From: Phoronis australis
Lineage: Eukaryota > Phoronida > Phoronidae
Reading direction: 5' to 3'
NCBI GenBank assembly: GCA_002633005.1
Contig: NMRA01000280.1
Span: forward strand, 123,564-187,563
Length of the DNA stretch: 64,000 bases
Below are positions 24,201 to 34,131 of this stretch, piece after piece (within the stretch, counting starts at the first letter, position 1; the number at the start of each line of letters is the position of its first letter). The position numbers and the translations under genes are program-made. Under the pieces are notes generated by a model, which saw only the letters and a program-made list of their open reading frames with translations, was not told where the DNA came from and ran no database searches.

Positions 24201-27200
24201 CATTGGTCCAATATTGTTTTTCTGTCATGTTATCTTTTTAAACAAGATTTTCTGGTCACTGCATTTGACTAGTGTCATTTGAGGAGCCAACTCCTTGTAA
24301 CCATTCTAACAGAATTGCTGGTTGTAAGAATTCAATGTTTATCTCAAAATGTATGTGCATTGTTACGTAAGAAATGTTTTGTACCATTTTCCACTTCGGC
24401 AAAAAATTGACTGTGGTTAGTCTCCTTTTTTGTAAAAATGCAGATTTGGTATTCTGGATCTAGAAGTGTCTGTTGCTTTTAAATGGACGTAGCACACAGG
24501 GTTGCTCCTGAAACAAATTCTTCCTCTATGGTCAATATTTATACAAATCAAAATTATTTAGCCTGGAAAGTAGAATCTTATTTTTGAAAGATTTGTGTTT
24601 TTTGTGCAAAAGCAGCAACACAATTTTTTTGATCCAGTCTTCTCTAAAGCAAGCCTTTAGCCCACATTCAGTCATGTGGAAAAATAGGATGGAGATTTGC
24701 CTGTCAATCAATGTCAGATTGTCAAATGTCCCTCTGTTGACCTGTTATAGCCTCAGATCACCCAGCTGACCAGGAGGACAGGGAACAGTTGCCACCTCAG
24801 GTTACAGTTACTGACCACACAGACTCGGGTGCTGATGGACAGGTAAAAAAGGGGGGGTAGTGTGATTGGCTGGGAGGCTCGTGCCATTTGTTGTGTTGGG
24901 AGATATTGATATTTTTACAAACATTCTGTCTCGAGTAATCTGTGTGCTGAATGGTGAGAAATCATGAGCTCTTCTGCCACTGATCAACCTGGTGCCTGTA
25001 ATGAGAAATGAATGATTGTGGGTTGAATCCTGAATGTCTCCGTTGTTACACTCAGTGAATATGGAGCTAAAGGAGTTAGCTTATTCTATAGTGTACTTAT
25101 GGCATACAATTCTTCAACATTGTAAAAGCATGATAACGATTTTCGCTTGACCCAGGTTTTGAATTGTCATATCCAAGACGGGCTGAGTTGACAAAAATGA
25201 AATGCAATTTCTTTCATTCAGGGATATATTTTCAACATTGCACGTTTTTGCATGAATAACTCACCACACAACTGTGTTTACTTGTCGTCATGGTGATTTG
25301 CTGTGGAATCCCACTGCATGGATAAAAAGGACCCATCCAAGCCACAAGTGAACCAAGTACACTGTCGCTACAATGGAATGAAGCTCATTTAATTGTTTCT
25401 ATGGGAAAGTAACTATTTTCAATGCTGCAAATCACCAGACTTGTAGTTTCTGTTGTCTTGCTGAAGTACACCATTAAGAGGCCACTTATTACCATGCTTT
25501 CACCTGTCAGTCATTCTCATTCTCCACTGTTGCTTTCAGAGTATAATTTCCAGTGAACTTAGCTGCTCCAGGGTGGCTGGTGAGGATGGACGGGACCATG
25601 AGAATATAGATGACATCGTGGCTGCCCATAGGTCACTCAGTGGTAGCAGGTCCAATCTCAACTCCTCGCTAACGGTATGTAATTACGTCAAGGCTCAAAC
25701 TAACTGAATTTATTAGCTTTTTAGACTTATGTTCATTAGGTCTTGTGATGTGGCCAACAGATGGCGTGCGGACTAGACTTAAGATGTTTGTGATAACTGA
25801 ATTAATTTATACACGTTTCAAGTTACTGAAGTTGCCCAATCTGATTAACTTGCACTTCTTTGTATGAAGTTGGGATGGCGTATTTTCTCAATGAAAAGAC
25901 TAATACAAGACTGCTGGAAGCTAAAGACTGTTGGGGGGGGGGTTACAACAGCTGACCAGTTCATAACCATTACAATTTTAAATCCACAGCAGCAGGCTTG
26001 TACGGCATAAAATAAAAAACTACTGGCAAGTATGTGCCCCTTGCCCTGTCTTTAAGGCCCTGTAGTGCACGCCGTTTTCGTTGTTTTCACCATAATGGCG
26101 TAGTCCTTGTATCCACATCTTGATAGTGCCTGGAGTACTAATAATAGCATGCAGTAAAACTTTCAATGACATTATGACTACATTTTTCAGACCAGTCTGA
26201 CGAGTATACCAAGCAACTACAGCGGCGCTGGGGCCAACTATGGTAAAATTCCCATCACTGGCGACGTTCTATTTGGTATTGACTACAACTACAAGGTGGG
26301 ATATCTGGAGATTAACGTGAAGAAATGTCGTGACCTAGCCGTGGCAGATGTCAAGAAGGAGGTGTCCAATCCGTGAGTAGTTAGTGAAGGTCGTGTGTTT
26401 GAGAGCTGAGCTTCATAAAACTTTGAAAGATATCTCCAGAGTGTTTTTGATAATAACGCAATATTCAACTATAGGGAACGATTTGTTATAGCATGACATC
26501 ATTTTCAATGTGTGTTATGTAAATTGTAGGCAGCTGGCTCTGAATGAAATTGGTTACAGACATGAGTGTATGTTTAGAGGTGATCGAGTGTTGGCAGCTG
26601 TACCTGGCATGCATCCATCCAAAACACTGTTGTGAAATGTGCATTAAGTGCAGATAAATTAAAACATTTGCTTTGCGTTGCTAAGTGGTTACTAAGTTTT
26701 AGTCCTATTTTCAGTCACCACATTTCATATCATTCTGTCCCATAAATGTGCTTTCAATGAGATTTTATTTGTACGCGGTTCTGGCTAATTTTACGTTAAG
26801 TTAAATGTACACCTTGTATGCGATCTTTGCGCTGTCCAATTGATATAACCACTTACTTTTGCAGATATATAAAAACTTATCTCCTTCCGAACAAGACAAA
26901 GGCAAGTAAACGAAGGACAAGTACGAAAAAGAATACCGTTGAACCCATCTATGATGAGGTGCTCAGGGTAAGTTATTGTCATATCAAATCTGCTCATGTC
27001 TTAATTACAGCCAAGTTGACAGTCTTGTAGTAATACTACGTGTATTTGTTGTGGTGAGGTTAAAACATTTTTCTAGTATACAGTGAGGTCACTTGCACAG
27101 TTAAAGTGAGTGGCTATAAACCCACATTCCATCTTGGAGGGGTAGTTTTGATGGAGACCACTTATGGCTACAAAATTGGTCTCGACTTGTTCCTTATTTT

Positions 27201-28229
27201 GGTGGGAAGTGAATTCTGGCTTTGCAAAGAACTGACTCTTTGTTATTCTTTGAGACCAAGCTCAGCGCGTATATGAAAGAAACTGGTCTCAGGCCGTAAG
27301 GAAACATTGAAGCCACCGCCAGTTTGTCTAAGTAATAATTTGAGACCTTCAGTGGGGTCAGTGGTCTAAATCAAAAGTTTTTTTCATGGAAAGCAAGTTT
27401 ATTGCTACTTTCAAAGAAAAGTGTGTGTTCAATGTTGTCAGTGGGTGAAGACTGATTTGGTCTGACTGTTCAGAATGGCATTGCATTTTACCCTCCCATA
27501 GTTAAATGTGTGGTTCATTTCATTATACCATCATGAAGTCTGATTGGTGATTTCAATATTTTGCACTTTTGATCTGATTGGTTGGTTTGTTGAGTCACAG
27601 TGTGATTAGTCCATTTCAACCCCCATATGTCAATCTGATTGGTTCATTTCAGTACACTATTAGCCAGTCTGAGTTGGAGACTAGAACTCTGTGGTTGTCT
27701 GTTTGGCATAGTGCTGGACTGGGTCGGAATGACTTCCTGGGTGAAGTGATGATTCCTTTCGAAGACTACGAGTTCAAAGCCTCCATACCACAGTGGTACC
27801 CTTTAGTGGGCAGGGTGAGTAGTGCATTTGTTTGTTGTGTGCACTCAGATATTGCATGCATTTAAGTGCAAGTTGGTCAGTAATACGTTTTCTTGACGTC
27901 TGTCACTCTGTCATTATCAGTCTTAATTTTCTGTGAATTTGGTTGGCTTTTCTTAAAGAGTGCATTTTTTGCTTCTTAAATGGTTAAAAGTGTGTTGTGT
28001 TTAAGTGTTCACCCCACGTGAAAAATTTTTAGTTTGTGAATTTGTTTCAAATACAGCTCACAGAGCTGGGTTATATGGCAGACCTTTTCAGTTGTTCCAT
28101 TGCATGGTGTTATAACTTAGTTATAGTCTGATTTATTTGACTTGTTACACATTCATTTAGCATGTCGACTTGCATGTGTCGTTCGTCACTCTGTTATTGC
28201 TGATATGCACCGTGTGCGTGTGCGTGTGC

Positions 28230-28290
<61 letters not shown>

Positions 28291-31200
28291 GACTGAGTGT
28301 GACCTGTTCATACTTTGGCTCACTTGTGACCATTATCCATGTGCAGGGCCATAACGGCACACTCAACCCTATCAGTGAGGGTTTCGGATGCAACGTAAGG
28401 CTACTATAAGGGTGTGGGAAACACTCGCATGATGCTTAACCCGTAGTTTTGCACTTAGATGTTTTGTTAGTACAGCGTATTTTTTGTTTGTGTTATACTT
28501 AACACTACTAAAATAACGTTCAATGCACACCAAAAAGTATCACAAAAATCGCCCAGAATTCCCGATCATGATGACTGAAAGAGTAGAGTGACGTTTGTCA
28601 TTTCTCGACGTGATGGGAAAATGGAATTTTTTGGATTATTTTTGGCACGTGCTGTATAACTCATTTACAAAATTTACATTAACTAAACTCACATTGACCT
28701 AACAGTTTTTTTCTGTGCAACATTTTCATTCTTTCGTATTTCAGTTAGACCTTATAAAAATACATTTAAGTGCGAGATGAAATGTTTTTATGGTAAAAAT
28801 TTGCGTAGGGGGCAGTCACCAAAATTTTGGGAATGTATGTTTGCCTCTAAGGCTGTTTACCAGGGACCTCCAAACCCCACCCTTTTAAAGTAAACTGTCA
28901 AAACATGATCATAATAAAGTGAACTTTCCCAAAGGTAAGCCCTAATAAAGTTAGATTCACTAAAATGCCCTTTGTGGTCAAAATCTTAGCTTAAATGCAT
29001 AAAAGTGACCTTTCACATAAAGTTTTGTTGAAAGTTACGTACCCAAGTTGGTTGTGACTGCCTCCTGCTGGGAAAAAATTGGTCTTCTGAGATTCTATGT
29101 TAAGTTTCAAGTCCTTTAAATAAAACTTACAGCCTAGTTTTGTATAGTTCATTTCTTATTTCAATCAACGACTGAGATTTTCAAATAATTTTCTGTCACC
29201 ATTTTAATAGTGTTTTGAGCGATTATAGTCACAACATTACAACCTTTGGAACATCAAAAAATAACTAAAATTTTTTGTGGTATGAATTGTTGAGATATAT
29301 TCGAAACAGTTGTGTTATACACGCTAAATACAAATGAAATGTTTGTTTTCGTATTCGTTTTTAGCACCTTTATTCTCCGACGTTTTAACATCTGTAAGTG
29401 GCAACAACTCTCCTTACTGTAATGGTCGATAAATAACTAAAGAGTTGATTGAAAAATCCTGGCATGTGATTGTTCTTCTAGACTTTGGTGATCGATTTAC
29501 ACAGAATTTTGGAAATTGATGAACCAGTTGTAAAGAAATGAGCAAACCCTGCGACAGGTATTCTGAAAATGCGAATGTATATAACGCAACTATAGTCAAA
29601 CAGTCAGCCGGAAGCGTTATTCAGCTAAGTTATGCATAAGATTTATAAAGCGTGCCATTTTTATGCAGTTAATCAAAAGATCTGTTACTGAAGAAACCGT
29701 GTCTTGCATGTTTACGATTGATATGGTAGTTAATAATCAGACTTTTGTCATTTTCGTGTCAAAAAATGTCAGATTAATGCTGGCTAAGTACTGGGCGAAG
29801 CTTATCAACAGTTTATTGTTTGAGCTAACCAAGACTCGCTGCTATGGCATTCATGAAACGGCTTCTGTATTCATAGAATTGCGGTTTACAGCGTTAGATC
29901 GTATAAAGACCAATATCCCTGCCACAGATTACTGTCACGAGAATTCAGAGTGCCTCTGGAAAACGCTTAAAACAACACTTCGTAAAAATTTAACAAATTT
30001 TTGGTTCTTCACCTTTTCAATCAAAGATAAAACTAAATGCACTGGAGAAAACTAAAAAATGTCAAATTTAAGAATTCTATCAGATCTTTAAACCTTACAA
30101 GAACATTCTTGTCGAGAAAAATATTTTTCTGAAATCAGCAGTAACTCCTTAGTTTTATAGCATCAGTCAAACACTTTTCTACTAAACCAAATACCACGTA
30201 TTATATAGCAGATTATTTTAAGCGTATTTTAATGGTAATGACTAAGGCCTCGGTTTCAGTTAATGCCTGGCTGATCTGGCTGACAAAAGCAAGAACTGGC
30301 AATTTGTAATCTAATCGCAGCTCGTTTGAAATCTCTCTCTCATTCAGACTGAACTAAGAAGTTTTCATCTGTATCAGTGTTTGCCTGAGACTGTTTCTGC
30401 TGCATTTGACACTAAAAATCACCTGGGATGCAACTAATTAAGGGTTTATTTTATTGAGTTCATCACCTGGGATGCAACTTTTGACAAGTTCTGAAAAATA
30501 AAGTATAGAATTAAGACTCTTGCACTTCATTTCGTAGTCATCTTTCTGTATTTTTCATCGATGAAAGAACCACCAGATTAACTTGTTAACCTGTATGCAT
30601 TTTATTTTATGCTCGTGTAATGATTTCATGGACCCAAAAAAACCCGAAATGGGCCCCCAAAATTTTGAGGGTGGTTCCATGGGTGTTAGCAAGTGTTGAG
30701 CAAACAGTACTCTAGTTGTAATAGGTGTGAAAGGTTAGGAATACGTTTAGCTGGTACTATTTAATAGATTTGTCTGAATTATTTTCAAAACATTACTTTC
30801 TGTGTATTTTGTCCCGTTAACTTCTTAACTGAAATAAACCTGTTTTACCTTCTCTATACCATATGCTTACCATTTCTTTTTCTTGGGCACGTCTGGTAAT
30901 TTCAACGTCAAAGTGTGTTTTGGTAGTTGTTTGTTGACAATTAAAACTGTTAACTGTATCTGCATCAATCCTGTTAAATGCAACTCTGACTTGTGTTAGT
31001 CTACAGTTCAAATTGAGGTATGGACCATACCACCATTTTCATGAGTGTACAAAATGTATGATACACGCTGCAACAAGGCAAAATATAAAGCTGCTTGAAT
31101 GTATTGCTTTTTTCACATCATAAATACTTGGAAGTGTTAAAATAACTCTATTCATTGGCTATACAGATGAATACCTGCTTTGAAGTTTGAAAGGTATATT

Positions 31201-34131
31201 CAGATTAAAATGTAAATAAACACTGCTTATAAAATTAGCAACATTTTTGTTCAGTTTTGGGAAAGGTTACTGAAAAAGTGCACCTTTTGTACACTGGTGA
31301 AAATGGCATTAATTGCAAGTGGTTCTTTTTTTACTTACGGAACTTTGATATGTCGTTCTTCAGCATCTTGTAGCATGCGTATTGGGCTTAATGGCTCGTA
31401 GCAGTGTGCACTAGGATCCAGGAAATTACTTGAAAATTGTTTGATAATATTTCCTGTTTGTGGTGGTTTGCTATGCCCAAAAGATTGCTTGTTTAAAGTC
31501 TTAATTGAACAGTTAGTGACTTCTGTCCCTAATCATGGGTGCGTTCAAATTCTCCCTTGCTCTGTTATGTCATAGAAAGATCTCCCTCCACCCAGACCTT
31601 TTTAACTCTTTGAAATGCAAAGACCACCTGACTGCTCAAGTTTTGCAAGGTATTGAAACGATCACTCGGATTCAGTGGCAGTGGCCTTCATTTACTCACA
31701 AGTAACCAAGGTTTATCAGAAATTGGGGCGTGTTCCATATTGCTAGACAATGAAGACACTTGCGGCTAGAAATCTTGGCTTGCAGATCTGAAATAGTTCC
31801 AGTGTTAACTTACAGATGTCTCCTACAATTCATGATTCCAACCTTGCATTTTGTTAGTGTTCTCCAGTAAGATCATGTTGCCTAGTTGTGAATGTGTGAT
31901 GGAGACTTATTCCTTTTTAACGATTGGCTTTCAGAGAGATGAGTCACCGATGATGGTTTCGTACAAGGGAGAGCTGAGCATTGCCTTGAAATACGTCCCT
32001 CCAGATAGTGTGTCCCAGCTGCCCCTGAAGAGGACGCTGCGCAGGAGGAAGGGTGATGATCCTCCCCCTAACATGGGCGAGTTACATGTGCTGATTAAGA
32101 ATGCGAAGGACCTGACTGCCAACAAATCCAACGACACATCAGATCCTTTCTGTAAAGGGTGAGAATAATGTTGTTTGGTTTGATCCAGCAATTTGTGTTA
32201 TTCACAGTTTAACATGATTATTTTTGCATATGATTTTATTGAGTGCCCTTAGCGGTTGTATAGTCAAGAAGATATTAAAAACCCTTTCTGGGTTCACTGC
32301 AGTTCATTTAAAAGCCTGGATACCAAACCTAGTTTTGCCCTACTAACAGGATACTAACTGAAACAAAATAGTGCTCTGAAACCCTTGACAACCCTCAAAA
32401 CTTTAAAGAGAAAAATTTGAGAACTCCTTTCAAAGTCTGCTAAATGGGCTAGGGTAACCTATGCTCTTAGCAAATTACACGGCAGTTGTGGGAAAAGACC
32501 GCCCACCAAGGAAAATAATGTCCAATCCGTGACATGGGGAGGATGAGTTTTTAGTTGATTCCTGCTTTTAACTTGGAAGGTTGATGACCAACGCTGCATT
32601 AACAGGTGACAGAATGAGGATTGGTTGAAATCATCAAAACAGGGTTTAGTATGGAAACACCTGGACTGGATGATGAATATTTTGTGTTTAGAAAAACCTG
32701 TTGTGAAAAATCTTAAAATATGTTTAACTTAATAACTTGTTCTTGTATCAGCTCTTCAATTTGTTATTTTATGTTAGAGTTTTATGTTGACCTTCTTTCT
32801 ATTTGTTTATTTGAAAACAAAAAGTACACAATAAAGAAGAGAATAAAAATTTAAATACTTCTCGTAATTTACTTGACCATTCAGTTTAATTTATTTTCAC
32901 GATGATGAAAGACAAGTTTGATATTCAATCACAGTGATCCCTCATTCATTCTGTCTCTAGGTACCTTCTACCTGACAAGAGCTCAACAGGAAAGCAGAAG
33001 ACAGCCGTCTGTCGAAAGACGTGCAACCCAGAGTGGCTGCACACATTCATCTACGGTGGCGTCACCTCTACTGAACTTCAGGAGTGTTGTCTGGAACTGA
33101 CCATCTGGGACCATGAGAGGGTGTCCACCAATGACTTTCTGGGAGGACTGCGACTCAGCCTTGGACTAGGTATGTGCCTCACAAAACAGTCATACTGGAA
33201 ATGTTTGACATTTGTGGATTTGCAGACCTGTGTTTGTTATGCTAATTTATTATTTAGGTTTGATTTAAAGTGGTTAGAAACCTGTGTTTTGTTAAAAGAA
33301 ACTAACTTATGAGGCCACTTAGTGCTATCAAACTGATCTCAACTTGTTCCTAACTCAGATACGATGTGGTTTCTGGGCTTGGAAAAATGGAAATTGTCAT
33401 TAAGCTAGACCATGCTTGGTATACATAAAATAACCCACAATGACCTACCAATTTGTAGAGCTTTTTATCAAGCAATGACAAACTGTCAGTTCTTTATAAG
33501 CTGAGAAATTTACTTTAATTTGACCGAGGAATAACTAGAAACCACTTTCATAATGGTAAGTAGTCTAAACTGAAACATAGTTTTGTGATGAAAGACTGGT
33601 TGACAGCGGCTTAAATTTACATTAGATTCATTTTGTACCACCAAGTTTTCACTCAGCCCGATTGTTTTGTCAGAAGTTGTTTTTTAAATGCCTTCTTTGA
33701 GTCAGTCATGAAAGATAACCTTTAATGATGTTAGCTTGTAAGTGACATGTTTATAGAGAGTCATTGTGAGCTTTGGAGTATTCACATGCACTTTGAACTT
33801 TGAACTTGTTTTATTTCACATTTATTGTTCTCCCTTAAGGTTCTTGAGACATGGTACATTTTGTATAAATGCACAACTCTTGGAAGATCAACGATGTTCA
33901 ATGGTTAGTTGGCTTTTTGCTAATGATGTTGTATGTAAGTCGAATGTTGTGTGTGTGTTGTTTGGTCTCAGTTCATTATGTATTTTGTTTACAGGTAAAA
34001 GTTACGGCCGTGAAGTGGAGTGGATGGACTCACTGGGTGATGAAGTGATAATGTGGCAGAGCATGCTGCAGAAGCCCAACTCATGGATTGAAGGGACACT
34101 GGCCTTGAGACCGACCATGGATTATAGATGA
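6128..34131 (+). CDS. SYTL: Synaptotagmin-like protein (Slp4/5, granuphilin/bitesize type), complete, 14 coding exons
   Basis: Slp proteins are Rab27 effectors that tether secretory vesicles to the plasma membrane; fly bitesize also organises apical actin. Exons: 6128-6249, 6676-6888, 8669-8784, 15791-16387, 18463-20031, 24751-24842, 25540-25674, 26191-26372, 26865-26967, 27653-27814, 28347-28394, 31935-32158, 32961-33169, 33995-34131. They sum to 3909 nt, and the frame is kept across every junction with GT-AG borders. The 1302-residue product has an N-terminal Slp homology domain (residues about 10-145) with eight zinc-binding cysteines (66, 69, 83, 86, 91, 94, 105, 108) and a Rab27-contact motif GRWFYD near 119-124. 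A Ser-rich linker follows (about 150-960), then C2A (about 965-1095) and C2B (about 1115-1285). Vertebrate Slp4/5 are about 670-730 residues, so the linker is very long, as in fly bitesize. The paralogue cannot be fixed between Slp3, 4 and 5. Untranslated 5' exons were not located. Confidence 0.93.
6676..6888 (+). CDS. SYTL: SYTL coding exon 2 (FYVE-type zinc finger of the SHD)
   Basis: This exon holds four CxxC pairs (CSRC, CPRC, CSFC, CILC) spaced 13, 4 and 10 residues apart, plus the helix linker [12 protein letters not shown]. This zinc finger separates Slp3/4/5-type proteins from Slp1/2. It is bounded by a TTCAG acceptor and a GTAAGT donor. Confidence 0.93.
7803..8048 (+). mobile_element. 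Mariner/pogo-like MITE copy
   Basis: It starts TACGGTAAAATCTCACAAAT, contains GACTCAATATGGCAAACAAG, GTGGGCATTTGTAACAACTG and TTGGCAATTATTGTA, and ends GTGAAATTTC. This is the best preserved copy and lies in SYTL intron 2. Confidence 0.75.
8669..8784 (+). CDS. SYTL: SYTL coding exon 3 (Rab27-contact WFYD helix)
   Basis: Read in the frame set by exon 2, it gives [17 protein letters not shown] and then a basic helix. This corresponds to the SGAWFF-like Rab27-contact motif at the SHD end. A 110-codon open frame starting at 8686 is out of phase with the gene and is a shadow. The donor is GTAGGT in phase 1. Confidence 0.9.
12017..12895 (+). repeat. Unclassified dispersed repeat, copy 1
   Basis: It begins with a near-palindrome CCCACACATACATATGTGGG. 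It then shows degenerate repeated blocks of the form CCTCTRTAT...GGATTTTCAT...TTTGGCAGAT...TATTA...GGCCATTTT. A second copy with the same order starts near 22078. No coding capacity is visible. Confidence 0.6.
14306..14558 (+). mobile_element. Mariner/pogo-like MITE copy (with a second partial left end at 14094)
   Basis: It contains TTTAGCACACAATATGGCC, ACAAATGAAATTCTATTTT and a decayed right end. At 14094 a separate left end reads ATGGTAAAATCTCGACCAAT. The two partial copies lie side by side in SYTL intron 3. Confidence 0.55.
15791..16387 (+). CDS. SYTL: SYTL coding exon 4 (Ser-rich linker)
   Basis: The exon enters at TTCTAG|CC and keeps phase 1 from exon 3. It encodes about 199 residues rich in Ser, Asp and Glu, including an acidic cluster STEEEEDPE. 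No folded domain is recognisable, and a disordered linker is expected. It ends in phase 1 at GTATGT. Confidence 0.85.
16388..18462 (+). other. SYTL intron 4
   Basis: No gene is seen. It holds a 12-base poly-C run (17807-17818) and AT-rich sequence. A degraded fragment at about 17260-17360 resembles the 2.3-3.1 kb inverted-repeat arms (GAGCAACTTG-like motifs). Confidence 0.6.
18463..20031 (+). CDS. SYTL: SYTL coding exon 5 (giant linker exon, about 523 codons)
   Basis: The open frame extends upstream to 18288, but the splice acceptor TTCATAG at 18462 fits the phase from exon 4. The protein is rich in Ser, Pro, Arg and Asp: an RS/SP-rich start ([13 protein letters not shown]), then many SS/DSSD acidic clusters. 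No known domain is visible. The family keeps the linker poorly conserved. Open frames antisense to this exon and in its second frame are shadows. The donor GTATAG is in phase 1. Read-through of the donor would reach a stop at 20058. Confidence 0.88.
20071..20148 (+). repeat. 39-bp direct duplication
   Basis: The block with CAGGTATTGAATGGTTTCTG occurs twice with a 39-bp period. Each copy carries a donor-like CAGGTATTG. It starts 40 nt after the SYTL exon 5 donor, downstream of the intronic stop at 20058. Confidence 0.8.
20741..20800 (+). repeat. Simple repeat, (TC)n followed by (TG)n
   Basis: TCTCTCTCTCTCTTT is followed by interrupted GTGTATGTGTGTG units. Confidence 0.85.
21409..21536. mobile_element. 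Foldback hairpin element (arms about 55 bp)
   Basis: AAATTGGTCTCATAATAG...CCTGATAGGATTCC on the left pairs with GGTAAGTAATAG...GACCAATTTCATG on the right (reverse complement, about 80%). GTTACCAA/TTGGTAAC lies at the loop. It is probably a MITE. Confidence 0.6.
21740..21799 (+). CDS. SYTL: Candidate 60-nt cassette exon in SYTL intron 5
   Basis: A TTTTGCTAATCAG acceptor and a GTAGGT donor bound exactly 60 nt. The segment is open in the needed phase 1 and would hand phase 1 on to exon 6. It would add 20 residues, starting [11 protein letters not shown]. There is no homology support, so this is an inference from splice signals and frame only. It is not counted in the 1302-residue model. Confidence 0.35.
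22078..22800 (+). repeat. Unclassified dispersed repeat, copy 2
   Basis: It starts GCCCACATATATGTATGTGTGG. CTCTATATCTTAAGAAGTTC, GGATTTTATGG, AATTTGGCATG and TATTAAGGAGA blocks follow in the order seen at 12017-12895. Confidence 0.6.
22842..23048 (+). repeat. 23-bp tandem array, nine copies
   Basis: The unit is AAAATTTTCACCTAGCTGTG plus CTT, exactly 23 bp in all nine copies with 0-3 substitutions each and no indels. It directly follows the unclassified repeat. There are no spacers, so it is not a CRISPR. Confidence 0.95.
24751..24842 (+). CDS. SYTL: SYTL coding exon 6 (linker)
   Basis: This 92-nt exon lies between a TTATAG acceptor and a GTAAAA donor. It joins exon 5 in phase 1 and ends in phase 0. 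It encodes an acidic, Gln-rich linker ([16 protein letters not shown]). Support is frame continuity and splice sites rather than domain similarity. Confidence 0.72.
25540..25674 (+). CDS. SYTL: SYTL coding exon 7 (linker before C2A)
   Basis: A TGCTTTCAG acceptor and a GTATGT donor bound 45 codons with no partial codons. The encoded segment ends in a Ser-rich stretch ([14 protein letters not shown]), as commonly found just before the C2A domain of Slp proteins. Confidence 0.8.
26191..26372 (+). CDS. SYTL: SYTL coding exon 8 (C2A, first half)
   Basis: It encodes the first C2A strands ([28 protein letters not shown]). The usual SDPY of calcium-binding C2 loops reads SNPY here, so an acidic calcium ligand is missing, as in most Slp C2A domains. 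It ends in phase 2 at GTGAGT. Confidence 0.93.
26865..26967 (+). CDS. SYTL: SYTL coding exon 9 (C2A, middle)
   Basis: It encodes [17 protein letters not shown] and then [12 protein letters not shown], the polybasic beta-4 region and the following strand of an Slp C2A. The acceptor is TTTTGCAG and the donor GTAAGT. Confidence 0.93.
27105..27320. mobile_element. Foldback repeat copy (decayed)
   Basis: It contains AAATTGGTCTCGACTTGTTCC, TTCTGGCTTTGCAAAGAACTG and TTGTTATTCTTTGAGACCA, the landmarks of the left arm, in SYTL intron 9. Confidence 0.55.
27653..27814 (+). CDS. SYTL: SYTL coding exon 10 (C2A, last part)
   Basis: It encodes [20 protein letters not shown] and the end of C2A (QWYPLVGR). 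The calcium-loop D-x-D is replaced by WHS, which supports a calcium-independent C2A. It is 54 codons in phase 0, and the donor is GTGAGT. Confidence 0.93.
28212..28289 (+). repeat. (GT)n microsatellite upstream of the SYTL microexon
   Basis: The interrupted start (GTGTGCGTG) is followed by about 28 uninterrupted GT units (28234-28289). It ends 57 nt before the 48-nt exon 11. Confidence 0.97.
28347..28394 (+). CDS. SYTL: SYTL coding exon 11 (48-nt microexon between C2A and C2B)
   Basis: The acceptor GTGCAG and donor GTAAGG bound exactly 16 codons ([16 protein letters not shown]) in phase 0, so including or skipping the exon keeps the frame. A 56-nt uninterrupted (GT)n run ends 57 nt upstream. 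The exon is probably alternative. The identification rests on splice signals and phase. Confidence 0.62.
28395..31934 (+). other. SYTL intron 11
   Basis: A 130-codon open frame lies at 29663-30055 and is not recognisable. A 19-bp direct repeat (CATCACCTGGGATGCAACT) flanks about 26 bp near 30415-30480. No exon or RNA gene is identified. Confidence 0.6.
31935..32158 (+). CDS. SYTL: SYTL coding exon 12 (C2B, first half)
   Basis: It encodes [12 protein letters not shown], a basic linker and then [15 protein letters not shown] and TSDPFCKG, the standard start of an Slp C2B. It ends in phase 2 at GTGAGA. Confidence 0.94.
32961..33169 (+). CDS. SYTL: SYTL coding exon 13 (C2B, second half)
   Basis: It encodes [29 protein letters not shown] and LELTIWDHE...NDFLGG, the C2B core with its polybasic strand. 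The phases fit both neighbours (CTCTAG acceptor, GTATGT donor). Confidence 0.95.
33295..33590. mobile_element. Foldback repeat copy
   Basis: The left arm has GATCTCAACTTGTTCCTAAC and TTTCTGGGCTTGG. The right arm has CAAGCAATGACAAACTGTCA, GTTCTTTATAAGCTGAGAAA and ACCGAGGAATAACTAG. It lies in SYTL intron 13. Confidence 0.65.
33995..34131 (+). CDS. SYTL: SYTL coding exon 14 (C-terminus and stop)
   Basis: It encodes [31 protein letters not shown] and ends PTMDYR-stop at 34129-34131. The VDWMDS / W-EGTL pattern is the usual C-terminal tail of Slp C2B domains. The last 48 nt are copied in the downstream tandem repeat. Confidence 0.94.

Larger units (their letters stand above)
20032..24750 (+). other. 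SYTL intron 5 (4.7 kb)
   Basis: It contains a 39-bp duplication just after the donor, a TCTC/TGTG simple repeat, a foldback hairpin, a candidate cassette exon, the second copy of the unclassified repeat and a 23-bp tandem array. Nothing else is recognisable. Confidence 0.65.

Noticed and set aside
28142-28393. Val/Cys and Thr/His dipeptide-repeat frames.
   Set aside because: Translations of the GT microsatellite.
29663-30055. 130-codon open frame in SYTL intron 11.
   Set aside because: No recognisable domain or neighbouring exon; length is possible by chance in this much sequence. It could be a decayed transposon piece, but nothing supports it.
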